Under the pieces are notes generated by a model. It did no database searches. It worked only from the letters and a program-made list of their open reading frames with translations, and had not been told where the DNA came from. This document shows, piece after piece, positions 35,730 through 44,757 of a DNA stretch of 64,000 nt. The stretch comes from JAMXLO01 sp963719805. GTDB lineage: Bacteria; Pseudomonadota; Alphaproteobacteria; Acetobacterales; Acetobacteraceae. Position 1 is the stretch's first letter; every line of letters starts with the position of its first letter. The position numbers and the translations under genes are program-made. The stretch lies in the NCBI GenBank assembly GCA_963719805.1, contig CAVRDF010000009.1:372001-436000 (forward strand), read 5' to 3'.

Positions 35730-35872
35730 GGGAACGCCTCTCGAATGTTGCACAGAAGGTCACCGATCGGTGCCGATGGCCTTGGCATGTGCGTAGCCTG
35801 CTCGAAGGCGTGTACGAACTCCGGTTCTTGCTGCGGCATCAAAGCTCCAATACCGCCCTGCCGCCGGCGGCT

Positions 35873-36691
35873 CTATCTATCTCTCCGCGTTTCGTCCGCG
35901 GTGAAGCTGCGCACCGCTTCCTCATGAATCGAATGCATGATTCGGCGCTTCAGCGCCATGAACGCCTCGCTGGTCAACAGCTCCACGTTGCGCGGCCGTG
36001 GGAGATCTACCTTCACCACCTCTTTGATGCGCCCTGGACGCGCCGTCATCACGTAGACCCGGTCACCCAGCAGGATCGATTCGTCGACATCGTGCGTAAT
36101 GAACAACACTGTCTTGTTTGACTGCTGCCAGATGTCCAGCAGCAACTCCTGCATCAACGAACGAGTCTGGCTGTCCAGCGCACCAAATGGTTCGTCCATC
36201 AACAACACCGCCGGATCGTTCGCCAGTGCGCGCGCCAACGCCACGCGTTGCATCATTCCGCCGGACAGCTGCTTCGGATAATGCCGTTCGAAACCATCCA
36301 GCCCCACTTGGGCCAGATATCGAAGCGCAACGTCGCGCCGCTCGGCTGGCGGCATGCCACGCAGCTTCAGGCCGAACTCGACGTTCTGCTGCACGGTGAG
36401 CCAGGGGAACAGTGTGTATGACTGGAATACCATGCCGCGGTCCCTGCCCGGCCCAGTCACCCGCTTGGTATCCAGCCAAATTTCCCCCTCGGTCGGTTCG
36501 GTCAGTCCGGCCACCAGCCGCAGCAGGCTGCTCTTTCCACACCCCGACGGGCCGACGATGACCGAGAACTCTTGATCCGCGACTTCCAGCGAGATGTTTT
36601 CCAGCGCGGTCACCGGCATCGCTGTCTTCGGCATGAAGCGCAAGGTAACATTGTCAATGCGCAGCTTTGCCGGCGCGGTCTGTTGCAGCAT
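35873..36691 (-). CDS. ABC transporter ATP-binding protein, nitrate/sulfonate/taurine type
   Basis: 272 residues: Walker A GPSGCGKSSLLRLVAGL (about residues 47-63), Q-loop VFQSYTLFPWLTV, signature LSGGMMQRVALARALA, Walker B VLLMDEPFGALD and H-loop FITHDVDES. The typical sequence of SsuB/TauB/NrtD ATPases (LTEPTEGEIW, short C terminus, no TOBE) is clear. The start chosen overlaps the permease stop as ATGA; an ATG 18 bp earlier (36709) is the alternative. Confidence 0.87.
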   Translation of the reverse strand: MLQQTAPAKLRIDNVTLRFMPKTAMPVTALENISLEVADQEFSVIVGPSGCGKSSLLRLVAGLTEPTEGEIWLDTKRVTGPGRDRGMVFQSYTLFPWLTVQQNVEFGLKLRGMPPAERRDVALRYLAQVGLDGFERHYPKQLSGGMMQRVALARALANDPAVLLMDEPFGALDSQTRSLMQELLLDIWQQSNKTVLFITHDVDESILLGDRVYVMTARPGRIKEVVKVDLPRPRNVELLTSEAFMALKRRIMHSIHEEAVRSFTADETRRDR

Positions 36692-37491
36692 CAGGGGCTC
36701 ATTGCCCACGGCAGCATCCAGTTCCGCAGTGCCTTGAAGATCTGATCGGTCAGCAATCCCAGCAGGCCGATGACCATGATGCCGAGGAAGATCTGCTCGG
36801 TGAACAGTCCCCGCATCGAGTTCAGGATGAAATAGCCAAGCCCTTTATTCGCCGCCACCAGCTCTGCCACCACGAGATATGTCCAGGCCCAGCCAAGCGT
36901 GACGCGCAGCGTGTCCATCACACCTGGCATGGTCGCTGGGATCAACACGCGCGCTACGACATCGCGACGTTTCGCCCCCAGCGTATACGACACATCCAGC
37001 AGATCCTGAGAAACTCCACGCGACACGTCGGCAATCAGGATCAGCTGCTGAAAAAACGTGCCAATGAAGATGACGGTGATTTTCTCGGTGATGTCGATTC
37101 CCACCCAAAGGATCAGTAGCGGGATCAGCGCGGATACAGGCAGGTAGCGAACGAAATTGGTCACTGGCTCGATGGCGGCTTCGACGACTTTGAAGCTACC
37201 CATGAGAATGCCAAGCGGAACCGCGAAGACAGACGCGATAACGAAACCAGACATGATCTCGGTAACGCTGACGGCCGTATTGACCGCCAGCGATCCGTCG
37301 CCAAGTCCTGCTCCCGCCGCGGCAATGACAGCGCCGGGGGTGGGAAGGAAATCCGCTCGCACCAAGCCACCGTAAGAGAGCCCGCACCACACCGCCAGTA
37401 TTGTCGCCGTGACCACGACGCTGACAGTCATGTAAACGCGGCGCGGGATCTCCTTCTTGGGCGCTACATAGGTGTCGAGTAGCGATGCCAT
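36691..37491 (-). CDS. ABC transporter permease, SsuC/TauC-like
   Basis: 266 residues with about six TM helices. The EAA-type loop DVSYTLGAKRRDVVARVLIPATMPGVMDTLRV (about residues 147-178) is intact. Preceding segments TNFVRYLPVSALIPLLILWVGI and the start VYMTVSVVVTATILAVWCGL are as in SsuC/TauC permeases. It forms the channel for the binding protein encoded directly upstream (overlap of one base at 37491). Confidence 0.87.
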   Translation of the reverse strand: MASLLDTYVAPKKEIPRRVYMTVSVVVTATILAVWCGLSYGGLVRADFLPTPGAVIAAAGAGLGDGSLAVNTAVSVTEIMSGFVIASVFAVPLGILMGSFKVVEAAIEPVTNFVRYLPVSALIPLLILWVGIDITEKITVIFIGTFFQQLILIADVSRGVSQDLLDVSYTLGAKRRDVVARVLIPATMPGVMDTLRVTLGWAWTYLVVAELVAANKGLGYFILNSMRGLFTEQIFLGIMVIGLLGLLTDQIFKALRNWMLPWAMSP

Positions 37492-38477
37492 TAATGGTTG
37501 ACGTAACCGTAGCTGATCAGATCGGCAGGGGTCACTTTCACCTGCAGCTTGCCATAGCCGCCCCAGATCCCAATCGCCTGCTGTACGGTTTGCGCGAGCG
37601 GCCCGGGGTTGGCAGGCGTACCGAAGAACGCCTTGTTGGCAGCGGCGTCATAGAACTTGATCCCCGACAGCGTGTCCTTGAAGTCCTTGGGATCCTTCAG
37701 CCAGCCACCAACGCCTTTCGCCATGATCGGGATCGCCTCGTCAGGATGCTGCTCGTAGAAGGCCACGGCCTCGTTCCACGACTTCACGATCGCTGCGATG
37801 TCCTTCTCGTGTGACTTGGCCCAGTCGGCCTTCACGATCAGCACGTCGGTGATCAACCCAGGCGTTTTCGAACTGTCGGTCAGCAGATGTCCGAACTGGG
37901 TTGCTTTACCACGGCTCAACCAAGGCTCCCATGTCACCGCGGCATCGAGCCGCCCTGCCACGAACGCACCGCCCGCATCCGCGGCCGTCATGTTCACCGT
38001 CTTAAGATCGCTCTCCTTCAGACCGGCTTTGGTCAGCAGCACATTCAAATAGAAGTCTGAGACCGAACCCTCGCTGACCCCGACATTCTTACCCTTGAGA
38101 TCAGCAACGCTGGTGATCTCCTTCTTTGCGACAATGCCGTCCCCGCCGTTCGAATCATCGATCGCCACGACATACTGAAAATCGTTCGGCTTCTTCAGAT
38201 AAAGCAGCGCGGTATCGACCGTGCTCGCGATCATCTGGATCCGGTCCGCCATGAGCGTGGGGAAGCGCTCCTTCGGATCCTCCATGAGTACCAGGTCCAC
38301 ATCGACCCCGTTCTGCTTGAAGAAGCCCTTGTCGCGGGCGATGTACAAAGGTCCGTAGCCCACCCAGGTAGAGTGAGCGATCTTCACTGTGTCCGCCAAT
38401 GCGACTGTCCCGCCGGTAATCGGCAGAAACGCCAGCCCAAGCAGCAGAACTGCCGCGAGCCATGCATGCCGTTTCAT
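37491..38477 (-). CDS. ABC transporter substrate-binding protein, SsuA/NrtA-like
   Basis: 328 residues with a Sec signal peptide (MKRHAWLAAVLLLGLAFLPITGG, cleavage near VALA-DT). The mature protein begins VKIAHSTWVGYGPLYIARDKGFFKQNGVDVDLV, the hallmark of the nitrate/sulfonate/taurine/thiamin-precursor binding family, then LKGKNVGVSEGSVSDFYL. The ligand is not predictable. Start at 38477 with GGGAGGG seven bases upstream; in-frame upstream ATGs would spoil the signal peptide. A FAD oxidase lies 100 bp upstream on the same strand, which suggests uptake of an amine or amino-acid-like compound. Confidence 0.87.
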   Translation of the reverse strand: MKRHAWLAAVLLLGLAFLPITGGTVALADTVKIAHSTWVGYGPLYIARDKGFFKQNGVDVDLVLMEDPKERFPTLMADRIQMIASTVDTALLYLKKPNDFQYVVAIDDSNGGDGIVAKKEITSVADLKGKNVGVSEGSVSDFYLNVLLTKAGLKESDLKTVNMTAADAGGAFVAGRLDAAVTWEPWLSRGKATQFGHLLTDSSKTPGLITDVLIVKADWAKSHEKDIAAIVKSWNEAVAFYEQHPDEAIPIMAKGVGGWLKDPKDFKDTLSGIKFYDAAANKAFFGTPANPGPLAQTVQQAIGIWGGYGKLQVKVTPADLISYGYVNH

Positions 38478-38577
38478 TTTTCCCTCCCTAATCCACACGC
38501 CGCGACGCACGATGCGCCACTCGCAACGTCGGTGATTTCTGAATAGCAAGAGTATCCGCGCGCGTCATCACGCCTGG

Positions 38578-39723
38578 CTATTGCGACACTCTCGTAACGT
38601 CTGGTCTAAGTCCTGCCGCCTCGGGCAATGTTGTCGGCGCACCCTTCGTAAGCCAGTCGGCAACGAGTGCGCCGATGATCGGGCTGAGCTGGATGCCGTA
38701 GCCACCGGCGCCAGCCGCGGCAATGAGATGCGGCTCTCCGTCGAATGGTCCAACGAGGGGACGGCGATCGATGCTTTCCGGATAGAGCCCCGCCCAGCCA
38801 TGACCGAACCCCGCACCGCTCAAACCCGGAAGCCGTTCAAGCAGCAGTTCCGCCAGTTGTTCTTTCGCCGCATCGTCGATCTGCTCGTTGTAATCGTCGG
38901 GATCCGCTGGTCCGCCACCGGTTGATTTATGGAATTCAGTGATGAGCTGGCCTGGGCGATCATGCCGGACATTGAGGCCGGTTCCGCCGCCGCCATAAAC
39001 CAGGTCCATCACCATCGGCATGACGTAAGCGAGCGGCTCGGGGAGACGAATGGTCACCGCCTCATGGCGCTCGGGCATGACAGGGAGACGCTGGCCAAAT
39101 AGTTCCGCCGTGCGGCCCGCCCAGGCCCCGGAGGCAATAACGACACCATCGCAATCGATCGTCTCGGCCGACGTTGTCAGGCGGTAACCCCTGCCACTTC
39201 TATCGGCACCGATGAGCTGACAACGCTGGCGCACCGTGCCTCCCTTCTCGCGCACCATCTGCGCAAGCACCGTCGCAAGCTGGTGTGGATCGAGGAAGCC
39301 GTTGTCCGGTCCGAACAAGCCACCGGTTATCCCGTCAGTGCTGATATCGGGCACCAGCGCGCGTATTTCGGCCGGTTCGATGATGCGCGCCGTTTCAATC
39401 CCGGCCGCGCGCTGATAATCGAGGCTACGCTCGAATAGCGCGAGATCGCTTTGCGACCGTCCGAGCCGCAGATAACCGATAGCGTGAAACTCGAGCCCGT
39501 GTTGCGCCCAGGCGCGGACGCACCGCAGGCCGTAGGCGCGCATGGCGACATCGAGGGCGGTCACGTGCTGGGTCCCGACGACGCCGATGGAACGCCCAGT
39601 CGAACCGCTTGCCAGTGCGTTGGCCTCAAGCACCGTCACGGTGACACCGCGTTCAACGAGGTGGAGCGCGCTCGACAGGCCGAGGGCGCCCCCGCCGATG
39701 ACTACGATATGCAACGCGCGCAC
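38578..39723 (-). CDS. FAD-dependent oxidoreductase (DadA/glycine-sarcosine oxidase-like)
   Basis: 381 residues of the DAO family. The dinucleotide motif IVVIGGGALGLSSALHLVERG is at residues about 5-25, with the second strand VTVLEANALASGSTGRSIGVVG. A distal FAD motif HLIAAAGAGGYGIQLSPIIGALVADWL lies near residues 334-360. The family oxidises secondary or alpha-amino acids to imines. Its place upstream of the importer suggests that the imported compound is its substrate, which is inference. No covalent-flavin motif stands out. Confidence 0.85.
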   Translation of the reverse strand: MRALHIVVIGGGALGLSSALHLVERGVTVTVLEANALASGSTGRSIGVVGTQHVTALDVAMRAYGLRCVRAWAQHGLEFHAIGYLRLGRSQSDLALFERSLDYQRAAGIETARIIEPAEIRALVPDISTDGITGGLFGPDNGFLDPHQLATVLAQMVREKGGTVRQRCQLIGADRSGRGYRLTTSAETIDCDGVVIASGAWAGRTAELFGQRLPVMPERHEAVTIRLPEPLAYVMPMVMDLVYGGGGTGLNVRHDRPGQLITEFHKSTGGGPADPDDYNEQIDDAAKEQLAELLLERLPGLSGAGFGHGWAGLYPESIDRRPLVGPFDGEPHLIAAAGAGGYGIQLSPIIGALVADWLTKGAPTTLPEAAGLRPDVTRVSQ

Positions 39724-39918
39724 TCCTTCGAGGACCCGGTGAGGAACTGAGCATTATTCCGCCGGGACGGTAAGTCACCTGACGCGCCACACGGCACCAG
39801 ACTTTGACCAAACGAGACCACCGAACCGCGCGTTCGTGTGATTTGCATCTCCCTGAGACGTGTGCTCTGCTACCTACGGTTGTTATACTGCCGGGCCGGA
39901 CTTCCGCAGCGTAGGTAT

Positions 39919-42116
39919 ATGCTGATGGGGAACAGGTTCTCTCTGTATCGGTGGTTCAGGAACATCTCAATTGCTCGCAAACTGTATTTCACAGTTGGCG
40001 CCATGGCGATTCTTATAGGCGTTGAGCTGTTCGTTCTATTGTTCTCTCTGCATACGCTTTCGTCTTTGCGAGCTTACGTTGGCGGCGAAGGTCTCTGGTC
40101 CAAAGCACAGAAAGATGCCGTACTCCATTTGTATCGATATGGCGTTTCGCACTCCGAGGCTGACTATCGCCTCTTCCAGCAGTTCATGAAGGTTCCGATC
40201 GGCGACGCCAAGGCCAAGCGCGAGCTACTCAAGAGCGATCGGAATACTGCTGCTGCGTACCAGGGTTTCCTGGAAGGTCGCAATCATCCTGACGATATCG
40301 GGGGAATGATAAGCCTCTTTGTTGACTTCGGTGGTATTTCCTACATCAGCAGAGCGATCGGGATTTGGGGTGAGGCGGAATCCATCGCCATGCAACTCCC
40401 GCCGATCGGCGAGGAATTGCATGCCGAGATAAGTTCTTCCAACCCCTCTCAGAATGGCATCAATCAGATGCTTCAATCAGTCTCTGAGATCGATCAAAAA
40501 CTCACCGCCTTCGAGGACGAATTTTCCTATACGCTCGGCGAAGGTTCCCGCTGGTTGGAACGTGTGGTGCTAAGGCTGTTGTTTGCAACTGCGCTCACCG
40601 TCGAAATCACCGGCTTGCTGCTGACCGTCTCCGTCAGCAGAGCTATCCACAAGGGACTGGCCGGCGTCATCGAGGCTGCCAACGCATTCTCTGCTGGAGA
40701 GTTAGGCGCGCGCGCCGGAGTATTGTCACGCGACGAAATCGGGCTGGTTGCTGGCTCATTCAATGACATGGCAAGCAATCTACAGACGCGGGTGAAGGAA
40801 CTTGCCGAGCTCAACAGGCACCTGACTCATGAGATCGGCGAGCGGCAGCGAGCCGAAACAAGGCTCCAGGGAACGTCTGCGCAGCTGGAAACCGCGCTTA
40901 GCGAATTGCAGCGCGAGACCGATGAGCGACTTCGTGCCGAAGAAATGCTACGCCAATCGGAGAAGATGCGAGCGCTGGGCCAGTTGACCGGTGGTATCGC
41001 GCACGATTTCAACAACGTGCTGGGAGTGATCATCGGCGGCGTCGAAATCCTGGAGGATGCCGTGCAGGATGAGCCGAAACATTCCGAACTGGCGCGCGAA
41101 ATCCTGAACAGCGCTTTAAGCGGATCGTTGTTGACCCGTCGTCTGCTTGCTGTCGGACGCAACCAGCCGCTTCAACCACAGCGCGTCGACTTGAACGCCC
41201 TGCTGTCTGGCATCGTGGACATGCTGCGTCGGACCCTCGGTGAAACGATCGCGATCGCGGTTGTCAGTACTCCCGGGCTCTGGTTGACCAGCGCGGATCC
41301 TTCTCAGATCCGAGATGCCCTGCTCAACCTCGCACTCAACGCACGCGACGCGATGCCGCGTGGTGGCGAACTCAAGATCGCCTCGGCCAACCTTTACCTG
41401 GATGCCCAAACCGCGGCAGCCTATGGCGAATTGGATGATGGCGACTTCGTCGTTCTGAGCGTAACCGACACCGGCGCCGGTATGCCTGAAGTTGGGTACT
41501 GCAACGGGCGATCGAGCCATTTTTTACCACCAAACCGCCATCGGCTGGCTCTGGCCTTGGTCTCAGCATGGTCTATGGCTTTGCCAAGCAGTCCGGCGGA
41601 CATCTTGACATCGAAAGTGCCGTTGGCGTCGGGACCCAGGTGCGGTTGTTCCTGCCACGAGCGCGCGATCCGGCGGATACGATTGCGGAGGCGACTTCGA
41701 CGCAGATCCTCCCTCCGATGGGAACGGAGATCATATTGCTGGTCGACGATAATCGGAGCCTGCTGGAGGTAACACGCCGCAGCCTCACTTCATGGGGCTA
41801 CAAAGTGGTGACGGCAGCGAACGGACCGATGGCGCTCGCGATCCTGGAGACCGGAGAGCCGGTTGATCTGCTATTCACCGACGTTGTCATGCCAGAGGGC
41901 ATGAGCGGTCCGGAACTTGCGGATGTGGCACGGCGTGCGAACCCCCGCCTGAAGGTCCTGTTCACGACCGGATACGCGGTCGGGTCGTCAGAGCTGCGAG
42001 GCGAACACGTGCTTCACAAGCCGTATGATCGGCACGCTCTGGCATCAGCAATCCGTACGGTATTGGACGACGTGGTGGCATCCGGGCTCAGCCGTCGTTC
42101 GGTGCAACTGATCTGA
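39919..42116 (+). CDS. Hybrid sensor histidine kinase/response regulator, frame broken at a GTAC site
   Basis: Domain order: TM1 (about residues 18-42), a ~170-residue periplasmic sensor, TM2 (VLRLLFATALTVEITGLLLTV), HAMP (IHKGLAGVIEAANAFSAGEL), a coiled coil (residues about 300-350), HisKA with phospho-His in GGIAHDFNNVLGV, HATPase_c (NLALNARDAM, DTGAGM) and a C-terminal receiver (LLVDDN, phospho-Asp in FTDVVMP, Lys in HKPYD). The frame breaks at 41494-41499: removing two G from GTTGGGTACTG gives GMPEVVLQRAIEPFFTTK, exactly the normal G2-region spacing. The start may be ATG 39919 or 39925. A TATACT at 39884-39889 is a possible -10. Confidence 0.83.
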
Positions 42117-42155
42117 TTGTCACCCACGCGGCAGCAGCCAAACCGAATCGTCTGA

Positions 42156-43583
42156 TTATGCCGCCTTGTGCCGCTCGCGCAGGAACTGGAAGAACTCGAC
42201 ACCCTCGCGCAGCCGGCGCTTCATCATCTGCGGGCTTCGCACCATCTCGCCGACGATGGAGGCGATCTTCGGCGCGCGGAAGTAGAAGCGCTTGTAGAAC
42301 GTCTCGACGTTGTCGAAGATCTCGGTGTGCGACAGGTGGGGATAAGACAGCGGCGCGATCTGGATGCCGTGCTCGTCCACCAGCTCGGCGTGCGTCTCAT
42401 CCAGCCAGCCGTTCTCCACTGCCTGCCGATGTAGATACGTCCCAGGATACGGCGCGGCCAGCGACACCTGGATCGTGTGCGGGTTGATCTTGGTGGCAAA
42501 GCGGATGGTCTCCTCGATGGTCTGCTGTGTCTCGCCCGGCAGCCCGAGGATGAAGGTGCCGTGGATCTTGACGCCGAGATCATGGCAGTCGCGGGTGAAG
42601 CGCTCGGCCACCTCGATGCGCATGCCCTTCTTGATGTTGTGCAGGATCTGCTGGTTGCCGCTTTCATAGCCAACAAGCAGCAGGCGCAGGCCGTTGTCCT
42701 TCAACACCTTCAGCGTGTCGCGCGGCACGTTGGCCTTGGCGTTGCACGACCAGGTAACGCCGAGTTTGCCAAGCTCGCGCGCGATCGCCTCGGCGCGCGG
42801 CAGATTGTCGGTGAAGGTGTCGTCGTCGAAGAAGAATTCGCGCACCTGCGGGAAGTAGCGCTTCGCCAGGGCGATCTCTTCCGCCACGTGCTGCGGTGAG
42901 CGCACCCGGTAGCGATGGCCGCCGACGGTCTGCGGCCACAGGCAGAAGGTGCAGCGCGATTTGCAGCCGCGGCCGGTGTACAGCGAGACATAGGGGTGCA
43001 GCAGGTAACCTATGAAGTAGTCCTCGATGCGCAGGTCGCGCTTGTAGACCTCGGTGACGAACGGCAACTGGTCCATGTCCTCCAGAATCGCGCGGTCCTG
43101 GTTGTGCACGATCCCGCCGGCGCTATCGCGATAGGAGATGCCATCGACCGAGGCCCAATCGCGGCCTTCGGCGATCTCCTTGACCGTGAAGTCGAACTCG
43201 TTGCGCGCGACAAAGTCGATCGGCGCGCCCTGGCGCAGGCTTTCCTCGGGCTGCACCGCTACCTTGGCGCCAACGAAGCCGATTTTCAGCGACGGGTTGG
43301 CGTCCTTCAGCGCCGCGGCGACCTTCACGTCGGACGCGAAGGAAGGCGTGGAAGTGTGGATCACGGCGAGTTCGAAGCCACGCGCCTGCGCCGTGACCGT
43401 GTTCAGGCCGACACCGGCCGGCGGCGCGTCGATCAGCTTGCTGTCCGGCACCAGCGCCGCCGGCTGGGCGAGCCAGGTCGGATACCAAAAGCTGCGGATC
43501 TCCCGTCGCGCCTGGTAGCGCGAGCCAGCACCTCCGTCGAAACCGTCGAACGACGGCGGATGCAGAAACAGCGTCTTCATCAT
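42156..43583 (-). CDS. hpnJ: Hopanoid biosynthesis radical SAM protein HpnJ
   Basis: 475 residues: an N-terminal B12-binding-like domain beginning MKTLFLHPPSFDGFDGGAGSRYQARREI, then radical SAM motif GRGCKSRCTFCLWPQTVGGHRYRVRSP (C-X3-C-X2-C, about residues 199-206). HpnJ acts late in side-chain modification, forming the cyclitol ether of bacteriohopanetetrol glucosamine. It overlaps the hpnI stop by ATGA. The GGAGGGG upstream is rather far from the start, so coupling to hpnI is likely. Confidence 0.92.
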   Translation of the reverse strand: MMKTLFLHPPSFDGFDGGAGSRYQARREIRSFWYPTWLAQPAALVPDSKLIDAPPAGVGLNTVTAQARGFELAVIHTSTPSFASDVKVAAALKDANPSLKIGFVGAKVAVQPEESLRQGAPIDFVARNEFDFTVKEIAEGRDWASVDGISYRDSAGGIVHNQDRAILEDMDQLPFVTEVYKRDLRIEDYFIGYLLHPYVSLYTGRGCKSRCTFCLWPQTVGGHRYRVRSPQHVAEEIALAKRYFPQVREFFFDDDTFTDNLPRAEAIARELGKLGVTWSCNAKANVPRDTLKVLKDNGLRLLLVGYESGNQQILHNIKKGMRIEVAERFTRDCHDLGVKIHGTFILGLPGETQQTIEETIRFATKINPHTIQVSLAAPYPGTYLHRQAVENGWLDETHAELVDEHGIQIAPLSYPHLSHTEIFDNVETFYKRFYFRAPKIASIVGEMVRSPQMMKRRLREGVEFFQFLRERHKAA

Positions 43584-44725
43584 CGCGGGTGAAACCCCTC
43601 CGCCTGAAGTGTGTGACCGCGCCACTCGACGCGGCGGCCGGTATAGCTCGCGGCCATCACCGCTACCGACATAAGCTCGCGCAGCGGCAGAAGCCAGAGC
43701 GGGGAGCGAATGGCAAGGGCTCGGTTAACGCCGTGGGCGGTCAAAGCCCGCACCCCCCAGGCGGCAACGAACCACAGCACGAACCAGAAAGATCCGCGGC
43801 CGAGCAGCAGCGCAAGCAGTGCCCACACGAGCGGGTATTGCAACACCGACGCCGCGAATGCGAGCGGCTCTAGCGCGCGGATGGTGCGCGCCCAGCGCAA
43901 TTCGTGGCGCCAAAGGGCGGCCAGAGACGACTCTGGGACCGTGGTGGAGGGGATCGTGTCTGCCAGCGCGACCTTGAGCCCAAGGCGCTGAACCAGCCGG
44001 CCCAGGACATTGTCATCAGCGAGGTGGTCCGCCAGTGCGTGCAGGCCGCCGATTTTGTCCAATGTCTCGCGCCGCAGCATCATCGTGGCGCCGAGGCAGT
44101 CCTGCCGGCCGATGAAGCGCGCCAGCAGAGCGCCCGGCAGGAAGTACTGGTTGATCTGCAGAGCACCCAGCTTTTGCAACACAGTGCCCGTCGCAGGCCG
44201 CCCGGTATAAAGTGTCGTTACCAGCCCGATGCCTGGAGCCTGCAATGCCACAACCGCCCGGGACAGCCAGTCGCGTGACACCCGGACATCAGCGTCCGAA
44301 ATCACCAGGACATCATGCTTCGCAGCCGGCAACATATTGATAAGGTTGCCGATCTTGCGGTTCGCGCCATGCCCGCTGCCCACCACGATGGCAAAGTCGA
44401 CTGACGGGTACAGAGCCTGCACCTTGTACGCTATCGCCAACGCAGGATCTGCCGGATCAGTGACACCCAGCACGATCTGAAAGCGGGGAAAGCGCTGCCG
44501 GCATACCGTAATGAGCGACTCTTCCAGCAACGGCTCGGCTCCGTGCAGCGGCTTGAGCACACTTACCGCCGGCAGGGTGTCGGTCATGGATATCCGGCTG
44601 CGCCGTGCCAGTGCCACACGATCGGCCATCCAGCTTACCGCGACCCAACCAGCGGCCGACTGGGCGATGCCCACGGCCGAGAGCGCCAGCGCGCTGCCGG
44701 CGAACCAGGCCGTGATGGCGGGCAT
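43580..44725 (-). CDS. hpnI: Hopanoid biosynthesis glycosyltransferase HpnI
   Basis: 381 residues of the GT2 (ceramide-glucosyltransferase-like) type. An N-terminal TM helix is followed by PAVSVLKPLHGAEPLLEESL (about residues 52-71), VISDADVRVSRDW (DxD-like metal site, about 145-157), the late LADDNVLGRLV and the Q/RxxRW-like HELRWARTIR (about 290-299). C-terminal hydrophobic helices anchor it. It adds an N-acetylglucosamine-type sugar to bacteriohopanetetrol. Start MPAITAWF at 44725 leaves a 32-bp gap after dxs. No hpnK deacetylase follows. Confidence 0.9.
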   Translation of the reverse strand: MPAITAWFAGSALALSAVGIAQSAAGWVAVSWMADRVALARRSRISMTDTLPAVSVLKPLHGAEPLLEESLITVCRQRFPRFQIVLGVTDPADPALAIAYKVQALYPSVDFAIVVGSGHGANRKIGNLINMLPAAKHDVLVISDADVRVSRDWLSRAVVALQAPGIGLVTTLYTGRPATGTVLQKLGALQINQYFLPGALLARFIGRQDCLGATMMLRRETLDKIGGLHALADHLADDNVLGRLVQRLGLKVALADTIPSTTVPESSLAALWRHELRWARTIRALEPLAFAASVLQYPLVWALLALLLGRGSFWFVLWFVAAWGVRALTAHGVNRALAIRSPLWLLPLRELMSVAVMAASYTGRRVEWRGHTLQAEGFHPR

Positions 44726-44757
44726 ACCGACCCTCGATGCCGCCGCGCGACGTCTGG

